NCBI GenBank assembly: GCA_023375675.1 | Contig: JALQBC010000049.1 | Location: 186,001-250,000 of the forward strand | Reading direction: 5' to 3' | From: Cytospora piceicola | Lineage: Eukaryota; Ascomycota; Sordariomycetes; Diaporthales; Cytosporaceae | Length of the DNA stretch: 64,000 bases | Shown here: one piece after another, positions 24,516 through 36,748 of the stretch | Layout of the letters: every line of letters begins with the position of its first letter | Numbering within the stretch: the first letter of the stretch is position 1 | Translations under genes and position numbers: made by a program | Notes under the pieces: model-generated | What the model was told of the DNA's origin: nothing | Database searches by the model: none | Seen by the model: only the letters and a program-made list of their open reading frames with translations

Positions 24516-25114
24516 ATGACAATGCGTCTTCGTTATACCATCTTCGCCATAATTGGCTTTGTGGCAACAGCTGTTTGGGCGGCAGCCCAAGACGATAGCT
24601 CAGCAGTCTCCTATATATGTGCGTAACAAGCAGCCTGAGATATGTCCTGGGAAGACGGTCAGGTCTAAGTCTAACATTACAATCCTCAGCCTCGATCCCA
24701 TCCACGGCTACCCCATCTCCTACTGCCTCATCGTCGGTCCACCCCTACACCGGTACGCTTCCCTCCAAGATCGAGATCCACTGCTCCGGCCACGAGATGT
24801 CCCACAACTACGCCTTCGAGATATCCAAAGCGGCGGAATTGCTGAACAGGACCTGCTATGGGGGCAGCAAAATTATCATTCCAATGAGGTCTGCGATGTA
24901 CTGGATCAACGACGACACTCAGCTCTACTATTGCAACTACCAATGGACCGTTCAGGAGACATGCAGTGGCGACGAGTTTGACGAGGCTAATCGACATATT
25001 GATATCGCCTGTGGGGAGGGGGTTGGGGGATGGGTATATCTTCCTGAATGGGGAGAGTCCATTGGCCGCGATCCTCTCAATCCGGATGGGACTAGGAGAA
25101 CGGAGTGCTGGTAG
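24516..25114 (+). CDS. Small secreted six-cysteine protein, 175 aa
   Basis: Join(24516..24618, 24690..25114). The 71-bp intron (GTGCGT, CTAAC branch, CCTCAG) joins SSAVSYI to SSIPSTATP in frame. The signal peptide is clear (MTMRLRYTIFAIIGFVATAV, Ala-rich cleavage area) and is followed by a Ser/Thr/Pro linker. The mature domain has six Cys (IHC, NRTC, YYC, ETC, IAC, and ECW at the end), enough for three disulfides, and ends CW. The protein is probably extracellular. I do not recognise a family. Size, secretion and Cys content fit an effector or wall-associated protein, but that is inference. An in-frame ATG two codons downstream could also be the start. Confidence 0.75.
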
Positions 25115-25294
25115 ATACTACTACGAGTAGACTGCCTCACCTACATGCACTGCTGGTTGTTACACAGGAACAGATAAATATGATTTTATATCACTATCAC
25201 AAGTGGCGAGCGCAGACTCCCATCACTTGTGCGCTTTCAGAACCCGATGTGCCACCTGCTGCGAAGAATGAATACAGGAGAGTACCTGAGTACC

Positions 25295-26083
25295 TTAGTA
25301 ACGGTCGTGACCATACTCCTCCTCTAGAGACCGAAGATCCATCAGCCTCCTCTTCTCATCCCATACAAATCCATGTGGAAGACTCGGCGCGTCACCACCA
25401 CTGCTCGTGTAAAAGTCCCAAAAGGCATCTTCCATAGGAAGTGCCGCAACGTCTTCGTCCGAGAGCGACTGGAGATATACATAGTCATCCAGGTTCTTAT
25501 ATGCGGTCCAAATACCGAACGGCACACCAGCAGGCTTCCTTCCTACACGGCGTCGGAACCCGATCGCTGGAATCCAACGCTCAGTCCGTTTCAATGGGTC
25601 AGTCGGATCCACGTCAAGAATCTCGACCGCGTCGACGAACTCTGTGTCGTTCCCAAAATGCTGTTCTGGATTTCCCAAGGGCAACGCTGGTGAGTGTGGT
25701 GCTTGATGTAGCATGTCGGCGCTCGTTGCAGCGTCCACAACGACCGGGAGAGCCAAGCCTTCTCCAGCCAGGATGATCGATGCTCTGCGAAGCAGCCGTG
25801 CTTGCTCGCGGATCATTTGCTCCTCGTCTTGAGCGTCGACTCGTCGTTCCAGTGCCTTCTGGAGCTTTATCCTCGCGCGTCTCCTCGAAATTTTCGGTGC
25901 CGCAGCCCCGGTCTTCTTGACTCCATTGTGTGCTGCCCCCAATGAAGGTTCTTGCGAACTGGTGTTCGAAATGGTAGACACCGTCACAGTATTTCGTTTG
26001 ACAGTCTTTTCATGGACATATTTCGGATCCTTTGCACTGCCTCTGCCTGGGTGTGAGGCACTGCTGCGTGTTGTCGGGGTCAT
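25295..26083 (-). CDS. Basic/acidic hypothetical protein, 262 aa
   Basis: Single open frame with the ATG at 26083. The N-terminal 70 residues are Ser/Thr/Lys-rich. A short basic helix follows (SRRRARIKLQKALERR, near residues 68-85) and may be a nuclear or coiled segment. The middle is Ala/Pro-rich. The C-terminal half has a conserved-looking acidic/aromatic part (GIWTAYKNLDDYVYLQSLSD, FWDFYTSS, GFVWDEKRR). There is no signal peptide or membrane segment and no recognised domain. It converges on the small secreted gene, with about 180 bp between stops. Confidence 0.6.
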   Translation of the reverse strand: MTPTTRSSASHPGRGSAKDPKYVHEKTVKRNTVTVSTISNTSSQEPSLGAAHNGVKKTGAAAPKISRRRARIKLQKALERRVDAQDEEQMIREQARLLRRASIILAGEGLALPVVVDAATSADMLHQAPHSPALPLGNPEQHFGNDTEFVDAVEILDVDPTDPLKRTERWIPAIGFRRRVGRKPAGVPFGIWTAYKNLDDYVYLQSLSDEDVAALPMEDAFWDFYTSSGGDAPSLPHGFVWDEKRRLMDLRSLEEEYGHDRY

Positions 26084-28674
26084 ATCTGCTGTTAAATATC
26101 GACTTCGGTTTGCAGTTAAGCAAAACTTTTTGAATCTTCTTGTTGCGAGAACGATATGATTTTCGAGAAAGAGTGTGTCCTGGATTCAGGGCAGCTCTAA
26201 ACGTAATCAGCCCGTTACGCCGTGTGAAAGAAAATACTGCAGGCCGGATTGGTCTCGTCAACAAAGGATTGGGCAATGCCACCCCCCTTTCCCCCTTCCG
26301 GACCTCAAGCTGATAGCTCATTGACCTTGTCTCCCAACCTTCAGGCATTTTCCCGAGGAATAATCTAGGGATTCGATGTTACCGGGAAAGAAACAACCCT
26401 GGAGTCCATGGTAAAGTCGCGTTGCACCATCCGGCCAACTGGAGAAATGCATCAATGCTCCGGCAGGGATACCTACGCTACCATAGGGAACTTGCATATG
26501 TTTTATTCCACATTCCGTTACCATTGCTGGAATAGGACCAAGAGAATCCATGGGACATGACCAGCACTGAGATTTTGCGAAGCGGTTTACGTCGACATTG
26601 AAAGGGGGCGGTGTAATTACCACCTGCACTAAACCCACAGGCCTATTGATCAAATTCTCGAAGAAAGAATTCCCTCCCAGCCATAGCTTAGTGTTTCCGA
26701 TAGCAAGGGATTCGTTTTCTCTTAAGGATACTCACGCATCTCGTTCTTGTCCAGTCGGAGGCCAAGAAGGCCCCACTTGGCCTCGTCGACGACCTGGCAC
26801 CGCTTGACCAGGTCGCCACGGATGCTGAGATGGGTACGTGAGATATGGAGCTGGTCACTGGCCAAGACGGACTTTCTTGCAGGTCGGTACTCAAGTTTGT
26901 CCATTGCATCTAGTCCATAATAACTTCCAAGGGTCATATCTCCCCGTCCGTGTCCGCAACTTGCCGGGCCGACCAATGGATCACCCGAAATACACAATGT
27001 GGCGAAAGCCCGGACTCGCGGACGCGGCAGACGGGTTTCGGAGCCAGAATCGAATATGCAGTGCTCCATTTATTATTCTATAGCTCACCTGGGATGGGAA
27101 GTAGGGGATCTCTGTACTTTGTGCTGTATTGCTCTTGGGATTAGAAGCAGCTTCGGATGAGCATAGCATCGATGGGTCTGTTTGTAGGAGGGTTCATTGG
27201 GACATTTCTTGCAAGCATGTTGGTCGTTGGTAACGCTGGTGTGAGGCCTGCACCGGATGACCTGTCGTTTGGTATGACCCAAAAGCCGGCTTAGGCAAAG
27301 ATGAATCCAAGGAGTGGGTAAGGATGGTGTGTTTATCTGCAAGCCACGATTTGGGGACGTGTGAGCAGTTATCGTCGATGATTATGAGGTTACATACATG
27401 GATTTTGGATAAGCTGGCTTGCAGGGATGGCCCGTTATGGGTGACTGGTTTTCAGTTGGGTCATTTTCTAAGACGCCAATATAGAGCATCGTGGTTGGTT
27501 GTAACGGTCGATGCAAAAATAGAGAGCTCTTGTAATCGAAGGATCTGGTGCTGAGGTCGGAGGCCGATCCATCTGAGGCTGTCAGGCTCCAGAGCTATTA
27601 GCGGCAAGGGTCCACTAAGGTAGGTACATAGGTACTTTTTCAGCACATCCCCGAAAGACCCCTAGATCCACCTACCTAGATAGGCATGGTCCTTACGGAT
27701 GCAACTTTCCCCGGTTCTGCGCCGGTGAATCAAGAAGTGGAAGCCTCTTCCGTCATGCAGCGGCGCAGATATGCGTGTAACCAAAAAAACAACATCACCA
27801 GCAAGCAACATAAGACTGTACAAGTAGGACCAGTATGGAAGAAGAGTATGAGGACTGAATTCATTGGAAGACAGAATATCATAAAAACCCCTTTTGCCTC
27901 ATAGAAACCCCTTCTGCCTTGGAAGACGAATTCCTGTCCACCACCACCAACCGTGTCGCTCCACAACCTCAACAGACAGTACGTCAGACGCATTTCGTAG
28001 GGGGTATTGAGATCTTTGTACTACCTACTTAAGTAGGTATGTACAGCTTACCAGCTTGCTTAATTGTGCTACGTTATCCTCTAATACCCTTGTAAAATCT
28101 TCAATTTGCAACTAAGTTTCAAGCAAGGCAATACCTTACTAAAGTTGTCAAAATAAGTGACCTCTAATCCAGAGGTACCTGAGTTTCTCCCACAGGGCTG
28201 CAGGTGGATACTCTGAGGTCATTGCCAGCCAATCCGGTCCTGAGTCAGTGGAAAAAACGCCCCGGCCCACCTGGCCCACTGTTGACCCTCTTTCGGGAGC
28301 TCAAATCCTGGGGTCGAAACACAACATTGCCAGGAACGCCAGGGCCACAAGTCAGAACCCAGCATCAAGGCCCTCCTTTCGCTCCTGTCTCGCCTGCCTA
28401 TCCTGATATCCACCCGATCTCTGCCCCAGAAACGTGCACAAGCTCCATTGACATCAGGCGTTGGCATCCACTTTCAACATATCATATCATTGAACTCGCG
28501 CTTGAGCTCCGACGCCAACAACTCCAATTTGGAAGTCAACTTCGACTCTCTCGGTGCGTCCTTGGAGAGCACCCACGACAAGATCAAGTCCGCCATCACG
28601 ATCTCGCCTGTAGCGGCGGTTTTTGACTACTGCTTACGCCTATAATTCAGTTCAAGCACATTGCAAAGTCCATC
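26084..28674. other. Long region with one doubtful gene; otherwise no gene seen
   Basis: Apart from the probable broken gene at 26318-27069, I find only short frames. TACCTAGG-type motifs occur near 27618, 27671 and 28021-28040. The segment 28200-28670 is likely the promoter and leader of the nucleotide-sugar transporter. Confidence 0.45.
26318..27069 (-). pseudogene. Probable frameshifted gene, Cys-containing product, unknown family
   Basis: Two minus-strand frames read as protein in succession. The upstream frame (27069 to about 26720) ends LLGLRLDKNEMREYP then stop. The other frame takes over at the same point (LRENESLAIGNTKLWLGGN) and runs to 26318 through FENLINRPVGL, CWSCPMDSLGPIP and LQGCFFPGNIE. 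One missing base near 26722 would connect them. An alternative is an intron from GTGAGT at about 26726 to TTTAG near 26640, which also restores the frame but skips closer AGs. Start, 5' exons and function are unknown. Confidence 0.35.
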
Positions 28675-30391
28675 ATGGCTTTGCTTGATACCCCGCAGGC
28701 CAAAGGCGCCATGTCGGGGGGTCCAACCCTCTTTGGCGTGCCAATGAAGCAGGCTTCTCTGATCACTGTGAGCGAAGCTTCCAACTCCCAAAGTCTACCA
28801 TAAGTCTCGTCTATGCCTTGATAGCAATAACTAATAATCTTACCGTGCAGTTGACCTTCCAAAACTCGGCCCTGATCCTTGTGCGTGTCCCCAGTCGCAA
28901 TGCGAGATCTCTACGACGTCCCCCGGTGGAACTAGAGCTAACGATACCCTCTGCTCCAGATCATGCACTACAGTCGAATGATGCAGCCCGAAGGCGATCA
29001 TAGATACTTTACGAGTACCGCCGTTTTCCTCAATGAAGTGATCAAGCTTGCGATCTCAGCCACATTTGCCCTCTACGAAGTTTCACGGAGTCTTGCGCCA
29101 CAGACACCAGCAACCGTGTTGTTCGAGCAGATATACCACTCAGTATTCAGCGGTGATGGTTGGAAGCTGGCGATACCGGCGACATTGTACACATTCGAGA
29201 ACACGCTGCAGTATGTGGCGCTGGGGAACCTGGATCCGGTGCACTTTCAGATCCTCTACCAGCTGAAGGTGCGTCACGCATCCGGACAAAGCCACTGATC
29301 CTGTGGGAATACAGAAGCTAATCAAATGCAGATTCTCACAACCGCAATTTTCAGTGTTTTCCTCCTCGGCCGACCCTTGAGTGCCAAGCGCTGGACATCT
29401 GTCATTCTCCTTACTATGGGCGTGGCCGTAGTATCCCTACCCCACGGTCCCAAAGGGCCCTCGATGAGCATCCACGACTATAGCGACCACTTCTTCCCGC
29501 GCTCGTCACACGAGTTGGGGCAAGCCGCCGGTGGCGCGGCTGATGTGGCGCGAGAGCTGACCAAACGAGCTGTGGACGGCGTGGTTGAGGGAGCTACAAA
29601 CCTGTATAAGCGCTCTGCGACATACGAGGGCATCGAGGAAGATTTAGACCTGGGTCCTAAGATGAACTACTCCATTGGCGTCACTGCAGTATTGGTTGCG
29701 GCGGTCCTATCCGGTCTGACGGGTGTCTACTTCGAAAAGGTCCTCAAGGAGTCAGCGAGTCCGGTCAGCGTTTGGACGAGGAACATCCAGCTATCGTTTT
29801 ACAGTCTATTCCCGGCGCTCATCTTCGGCGTGATCATTAAGGACGGTGAGGATATTGCGAAGCATGGATTCTTCGAGGGATACAACAGTGTGGTCTGGAC
29901 GGCTATTGTTTTCCAGGCTATCGGCGGCGTGCTCACAAGCCTTTGCATCAATTATGCGGACAATATTGCCAAGAACTTTGCTACGAGCATTAGTATTATT
30001 GTCAGCTTCGTTTTCAGCCTATGGTTCTTCGGATTCCAGGTTTCGATGCCGGTACGTCTACTGAACACACGGAACGGTCTTCCTTTCTAAACATTTCAGA
30101 ACGGTTACTGATCAAAGCGTATAGTTCGTCCTGGGCACCGCCCTGGTCCTTTTCTCAACCTGGCTCTACAGCGGGCCGGATAGGAAGCGAGGCCGACCTC
30201 CACCCATCAGCATCGTCAGCTATGAAAAGACCGTCATCGCATCGACCCCCAGTTTACTGTCGTCAGAAAGCAAACTGCTGAACCCGATGGATTCGGCGCA
30301 GCCTCTTGGCCTGTCGACATCTAGACCATCGACGCCATTGAGACACCATACAAGAGTCCCGTCTGCTAGAGGTAAGGCGCGAGATGATTGA
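28675..30391 (+). CDS. UDP-galactose/UDP-GlcNAc transporter (SLC35A family)
   Basis: Five exons, join(28675..28767, 28851..28880, 28960..29268, 29332..30051, 30125..30391), 472 residues; all joins are in phase 0. Exon 2 is only 30 nt (LTFQNSALIL). SLC35A signatures are clear: LTFQNSALILIMHYSRM in TM1, FLNEVIKLAIS, the FENTLQYVALGNLDPVHFQ segment with YQLKILTTA, SGLTGVYFEKVLK, VWTRNIQLSFYS, GGVLTSLCINYADNIAKNFA and FGFQVSMPFVLGTALVLFSTWLY. These Golgi/ER antiporters exchange UDP-sugar for UMP to supply glycosylation. A large hydrophilic loop (residues about 170-230, SSHELGQAAGG...) lies between central membrane segments. The C-tail after the last TM is Ser/Pro-rich. Which UDP-sugar is carried cannot be read. 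Confidence 0.92.
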
Positions 30392-31557
30392 ATGATACGA
30401 CAATGATGCTATGGAATTCAACAAGGTGTGAGCAAAAGGCTTGCACAATTTTGACGAGGAAAACGAGAAAGAAAACAAAGGGACCTAGATGTTGGAGGGT
30501 CTGCACACATACGTCCTGATTCGTGTTACGCTGATGAACTTGGAGGCCATGGGAAAGGTTCCCTTGGATTCCACTTCACAGTTCGATTTCCGGATGATTG
30601 GATGCAAATCCTAAACATGGTGGATTTGCCCTCTAGAATGATTACGATGACGATACCCAGGCACAATGAGTTAGGAGGCGAGATATGCGAGCCAAAGGGT
30701 TTTTGGGGGACAGGGAACCTAGAGCAGTCTTGCAGGGGTAATGACAAGGCATCCTGGCCAGTCTTGGATACTTTGTACTGTACGATCAGCAACACAGAAG
30801 ACGAGTAATCATTATCCTATTACAGAAGTGATATCAAATATGTTCTCAGATCTCAGATTCCCAGGTATTCAGTTGGGACCATGTTTGATATGGAATATTT
30901 ATTAGGACCTCAAACTATGGTGTGCCGGTGTTGATAAGTGTGTATGTTGTACAGCTTGTCACCCTAGTATAATTATATAAACAGCCCTGGAGACCAAGAA
31001 ACATCAATTCTCAAATCATCAAAGACAATCAATCACCTGCCACCTTATTGAGCTGTTGGTATCAACACCAGTCAATTGGCCGAGTAACTAAGATGGTGGT
31101 CAAATGCCTTGGTCCCCTCTCCTGAAAGGGAAGGCATGATATTTGCCGTACCTTCCACATGTAACTAGGATTTGTTGGGGTGGCTGCCTTGGGGCCTTCA
31201 AGCTTTCCTTCCATGTCTCGATTACCTAGGTAGTCTTTAGGAAAGCTTCTGTCTTCCATCCTCCGCCTTCACCCCCCAGACTCACATACACTACCTAGGT
31301 ATTTCCCTCGGCCACTCCTGAATGATAGGCAGCATTGACGGCAGTGCGCCTTCTCGCAGTCAATCTAGGAGCAGCGCCACGCCTGTCTCTTTACTTGATC
31401 TCCTGGTGCTCCCTATTAGTCTTTCCGGCGCATATCTGAGAAATTGAAATTCCATCACCACATTGAATGTTTTTCCATATTCGCTGCCAACTGTCACATG
31501 GCAAGTAGCAACAAGCACTGTTTGTTATGATACAGCCTCCTACATCGTCCAACCACC
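30392..31557. other. Intergenic, MER3 upstream region
   Basis: Contains a strong TATATAAA box near 30974, about 580 bp before the MER3 ATG, and TACCTAGGTA motifs near 31227 and 31293. The TATA box is followed by A-rich leader-like sequence but no gene close by, so it either serves MER3 with a long leader or an unseen transcript. Confidence 0.45.
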
Positions 31558-34500
31558 ATGTCCGGTAATTGGCCTTTCGATATGCCCAATAGGCAGGAAA
31601 ACTCTGCCTTACACTTCTCCGAAGAATACCTATCCACACTCGACCCTCAAGTCCAGGCTACCCTCCGACAATATGCTCCACAGCATGGTCGTCCAGTACC
31701 ATTGGCTAGGACACCCACAGGTTTTCCACCTTCGAGCAACGGTCACGGTCCATTTCAGCGACCAACAGTTTCATATGCAAACACTGATCTTCCTTTTGGT
31801 ACCAACGGATACAATGGCAGTAACATGGGGATGTGGCAGCAACCACAATCTAATACCATTCAGCACGCAGTCGAGTCTAGCTTGGATAGGTTTGGTAAGT
31901 CCCATTATTCTAATCTTGGTTCTAGTGCAATAGAAGAGGTTTTTCTGAAGAAACTATAGATCGGCAGCTACATGTCAATGTCAGACCAGTTTTGCGAGGC
32001 TCGCATACACTTGCTGCTCCTCTTACACCGTCAGTCCCAGCGACGTTACCGGTCCCCATGGTGCCGTCTGACTCTTCATCATCGCGTATATTTTCCTCTA
32101 ATCCGACAGTCACGGAATACCCGAAATTGTCTGCACTCTTCTCCGCTCCAACTCTCCCGTCATCTTCCAAACTGGACCGGCGTCCGAGCCTCAATGCCTC
32201 ATGTTCCGCAAATTCCCCTGGCCGACCCCTGCATTCCCAGACACTAGAACACCAGCCTTCTCGGTTCACATTGCATCGACCTCAGCAGCCTCCAGTACAA
32301 AAATCGTCTCCTTACTTCGCAACAGCGGAGCCAGTCCCTGCAACGAGACCAAATACTGCTCTGCAACATCCACGGTTCGCACCTCAAACAGCAAATCACA
32401 GCTTCAATACGGAAGATACATTGGTCCAGAGTTCGTCCTCACCGGTAACGAGTGTCTCGCTGTCGAGTCCTGCGGCGAAAGTCAGCCTTCGCCGCAAATC
32501 ATCTCGGACCTCGATTCCCTCTTCGTCCACTGGTCTCGATAGGCAGCTTCTTGAGCTCAACCACGCACCTCCCATCGCCAATGGTATATGCCTCGTCAAT
32601 CCTCGAGAGGTCCTTCCTGACCGTTTCCGAAACGTCTTCCCGTACGATCTCTTCAATGCCGTCCAGTCAAGGTGCTTCGATCCCGTCTACAATACGAATA
32701 ACAATGTGGTTATTTCAGCGCCCACGGGCAGTGGCAAGACAGTAATTCTCGAGCTCGCCATCTGCAAACTCGCACACTCAAGAGGCAATGAGAACTTCAA
32801 AGTTGTTTACCTGTCACCTCTAAAGGCGCTGTGCTCGGAGAAAGCTAGTGACTGGAAAAGGAAGTTTGCGCCGTTAGCTATGGAGGTCGCTGAGCTGACA
32901 GGGGACACCTCACAAGTCGAAATGGCCCGCGTCCGGCAGGCTTCGATCATTGTCACTACTCCGGAAAAGTGGGATTCAATCACTCGAAGTTGGACAGACC
33001 ATCGGAAGCTTCTGGACTTGGTTGAATTGTTCTTAATTGACGAGGTTCACCTCCTTAACGATTGCCGCGGATCAACCATTGAGGCTGTAGTGTCTCGTAT
33101 GAAGATACGTGGTGCCAATGTTCGGTTCATCGCTTTGAGCGCCACCGTTCCCAACTTAGATGATGTTGCCAAATGGCTTGGAAAAGACCATACCGACAAT
33201 GGGCATACGCCAGCCTATCAGGAGAAATTTGGGGAGGAATTCCGGCCTGTCAAGCTGCAAAAGTTTGTGTACGGGTTTGATAAGAGGATGAACGATTTCC
33301 AATTCGATGACTTCCTCAACGAACAGCTCTATTCTCACATTGCCAAGCATTCTCAAAAGAAGCCTATCCTTGTGTTCTGTCCCAGCCGCAAAAGCTGTCA
33401 GAAAGCAGCGAGCAAGCTAGCAGAAGAATGGAACGAAAGACAGCCTCAGGCGAGGGCGTGGCCTGGACCAAGGGAACAACAACGAATTCCCGTCATCAGT
33501 CCGGAGCTCCAGGAAATCGTGAGATATGGGGTTGCTTTCCACCACGCCGGTCTGGACATTCAGGATAGGAAGGCAACTGAGCAAGCTTTCTTAGATGGCC
33601 GTCTCAGTGTTATCTGTTGTACCTCTACTCTCGCCATGGGCTTGAACCTGCCATGCCATATGGTAGTTCTCAAAGGCACCAAAGGCTACCAGGAGGGTGG
33701 ACTCGAGGAACTCAGTGATTTGGAGGTTATGCAAATGTTAGGTCGTGCTGGTCGCCCACAGTTCGGCAACAGTGCCGTGGCTGTCGTCCTCACTAGGGCA
33801 GGGCAAAAACGTCACTACGAGGACATGGGGTCCAGTCAGCAAATACTTGAAAGCACCCTCCACCAGAATCTTATCGAACACATGAATTCCGAGATCAACC
33901 TGGGAACCTTTCAAGATATTTCGAATGCTAAACAATGGCTGAAAGGAACATTTCTTGCCGTTCGTCTCTGTCAGCACCCATCATATTACATGTTGACAGA
34001 GACATCGTCCAACACCGCGGCTCTGGATGACAAGCTCGAGGAAATCTGCAATGGAGATATTCCGAAACTGCAAGAAGCCGGCCTGATTACGTCGGGAGAG
34101 ACCTTCCGTTCGACAGAATACGGTCGCGCGATGTCAAAATTTGTGATTCGGTTCAATTCCATGAAGAAGATTCTGGAAATTCCTCGAGGAGCAAAGATGG
34201 AGCAGCTGGTAAGCAATAATTTATTGATAAAAACAATGTCCTACTTTACGATGTGATGGAACTTCAGGAAACTTCGGCCTTCGTCGTACTTGTTCGTGTT
34301 TACGTACTGACCTGACGAAACCAGTTGAACACCATCTGTGAAGCCGATGAGTTCAAGGACATTCGCTGGAAGTCTCATGAACGTGACGTATTTCGGGATC
34401 TCAACAAGGACCATTTTATCGCATACCCCATCAAGGAGACAGTAAGCACCACGGCGCATAAAGCTTCCCTCCTTATCCAGGTTGCGCTGGGCAACGTTAA

Positions 34501-36748
34501 TCTTTCAAACGTGCCTGAATATGTCCGACGACCGATGGTTGGAGAAACGAAAGCTGTGCTTGAAACGATGCACAGGCTAGTTCGTGCAGTTATTGAATGC
34601 AAGGCAAGTGATTCGGATGGAGCTACTTGCCGGGTAGCTTTGGAGCTTGAACGGTCTATGGCAGCCAAGGCCTGGGAGGGAAGATCGATACAGTTGACAC
34701 AGGTGCCTCAATTCGGACCAGTACTCATGCGCAAGTTTGTCGCTGCCGGTATCACGACTATATATGCCTTGGCAGAGGCAGGTACCGGCGACATTGAGAG
34801 GATAGCGAGCCGTAATCCTCCTTTCGGGAAGAAGGTTATAGACGAGCTCGAAATGTTCCCGAGACTGACCCTCGAGACGCGCGTCACTGGACGCAAACCA
34901 CGAAATCCTAGTGAGACGCCGGTAGCTCGTATTGACGCGGTCATTGGATTCTCAAACACGAAAGGGAAACCTAAATGGCATGGAAAGATACCATCTGTTA
35001 CCTTCATGGCTGAGACGACGGGAGGCGAGCTTGCGTATTGGTGGCGTGGGTCACTGAGAAAGTTCAAAGAGGAGGACGGAAACAAACTTCCGCTCCAATT
35101 TGAGGTGGAGCTAAGCGACTGCCAAGAGGAGATAGTTTGCCATCTGTCCTGCGATGAGATTGTTGGTACCATCGTGTCCAGCACGCTTCACCATGATCTG
35201 CCGGCGTCTGCTTTCCCGCCGAAGCCATGTCGGCAGACCCTAGCCGAGTCCCGGAAACCAGATGTCAAGACATCGGCTACAGCCTCTTGGCTGGATGATG
35301 AAATCGACGATGGTGATTTGTTGGAGATGGTTCACGAAGGCAATGACGATTTACAAGAGCAGGATTATTCGGATGCGCTTGACGATGAAGACCTATGGCC
35401 CGTGATCGATCGCGATGGGAACATTCACCGCAAAGAGGAGGCAGCTCAGAAAGTAGCTACGACAAAACAGAAGCAGCGCAGACCCTCTCATTCCGACACT
35501 ACGGAGGAGATTCCCTGGCAGCCTATAAAGCTACCCAATGGCAAATATAAGTGCAATCATCATTGCGCAGACGCTGGGGTCAAGAGGAATGGCAGAGCAT
35601 GTACCCATAAATGCTGCCGGGACGGGGTCGACAACCCCAGGAAGCCGAAGAGAACGGTTTCGAAAAGGAAAGCGGAAGACGACGAGGCCATCGCTGATAT
35701 GGCTCCCTCAAAATACTCGAAGACTAAAGCTCCAGAGAAGCGTGTCAAGGGAGGCGAACTCCCAAGAAACGAGATCAAAACCCCACAGTACACTCCAGTC
35801 CAGGACCTTGCGACATACACCCCCAAGCAAAGCGACTTTCTGGTTGATCTCGACGGCTTTGACTTGGATGACGAGGGCCTGATCGATCTCACCAAAGTTG
35901 ACAGCGCATCGGATGGCAGCTCCATGAATTGGAAAGAGTCAGTTTCCGGGCGCAGCCATTTCAATGCCCAGAGCACCAGAAATACGAGACTTCCAGCCAA
36001 GAACAGTAGCAATATCTTCGAAGGCATATCCGATGATAATCTCCAAGACCGCTTCACGCCGACACGTGCGGGTGGCGGCAGAAAGAAGGGACAAGCTGTT
36101 GACATGCATCCAGGGCTTCGGAAGGGGCAAAGCGCCAGCACAGACGACTTTTCCGGCGGCTCTGTCATCGAATGCCTGGCTACAGAAGAGAACGGCGACC
36201 CAGCTGAGTTATACCGGGTTGATAGAGCTGCAGCATCTTCATCCTCCGGGGTGAGATATCCCAATGATCTGAACGTGAAGTCTCAGCTCGATAGGAAGAA
36301 GGCCACACCTGCCACGCCAGCTTCTAGCAACAGCGCTCCTGCCTACCGTCGTGACAAGGGTGTCTTGGGATTTCCCGTCACTGCTGTTTCCGCCAGCAAC
36401 CATAATCCCCTTGAGCAGAAAGATGGCGTGAAGTGGGGTGAAACCGAGGAAGAGGCATTGGTCTCCATGTCCGATGTCTTCTCAGCCGACTTCGTCGACC
36501 TGTCAACGTGGAGCTCGATCGACCAAGGCAACGCGGATTTCTCGCATTCTCCTCTCGTTGAGCAAACTCCAAAAGATACCGACACCCTGATCTTGCAAAC
36601 GCCACAGAGTGATGGTGCTGTTGTTAAGGGCCCACCCCTTATCAACAATGGCTCGGCGGAGCCTAAGCAGAAGAACTTGGAATGGATGACAGAGGCTGAT
36701 CGGGAATTCCTTGACCAGTATTTGGACCTGGTTGAGATCATAGACTGA
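31558..36748 (+). CDS. mer3: MER3/HFM1 meiotic DNA helicase
   Basis: Three exons, join(31558..31894, 31939..34208, 34325..36748), about 1676 residues. Ski2-like helicase motifs are visible: Walker A APTGSGKT near 372, YLSPLKALC, TTPEKWDSI, the DEVH box (LIDEVHLL) near 480, SATVPN, then AFHHAGL, LAMGLNLP and MLGRAGRPQF. A winged-helix region and a Sec63 domain (residues about 900-1200) follow, as in MER3/HFM1 rather than the double-cassette Brr2. Near 1277-1310 is a Cys/His cluster (CNHHC...CTHKCC) typical of fungal MER3 C-termini. The protein unwinds recombination intermediates to promote crossovers in meiosis, in the nucleus. Intron 1 is only 44 bp and needs the fourth AG (GAAGAG) to stay in frame; the first three lead to stops. 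Intron 2 is 116 bp. Confidence 0.93.
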
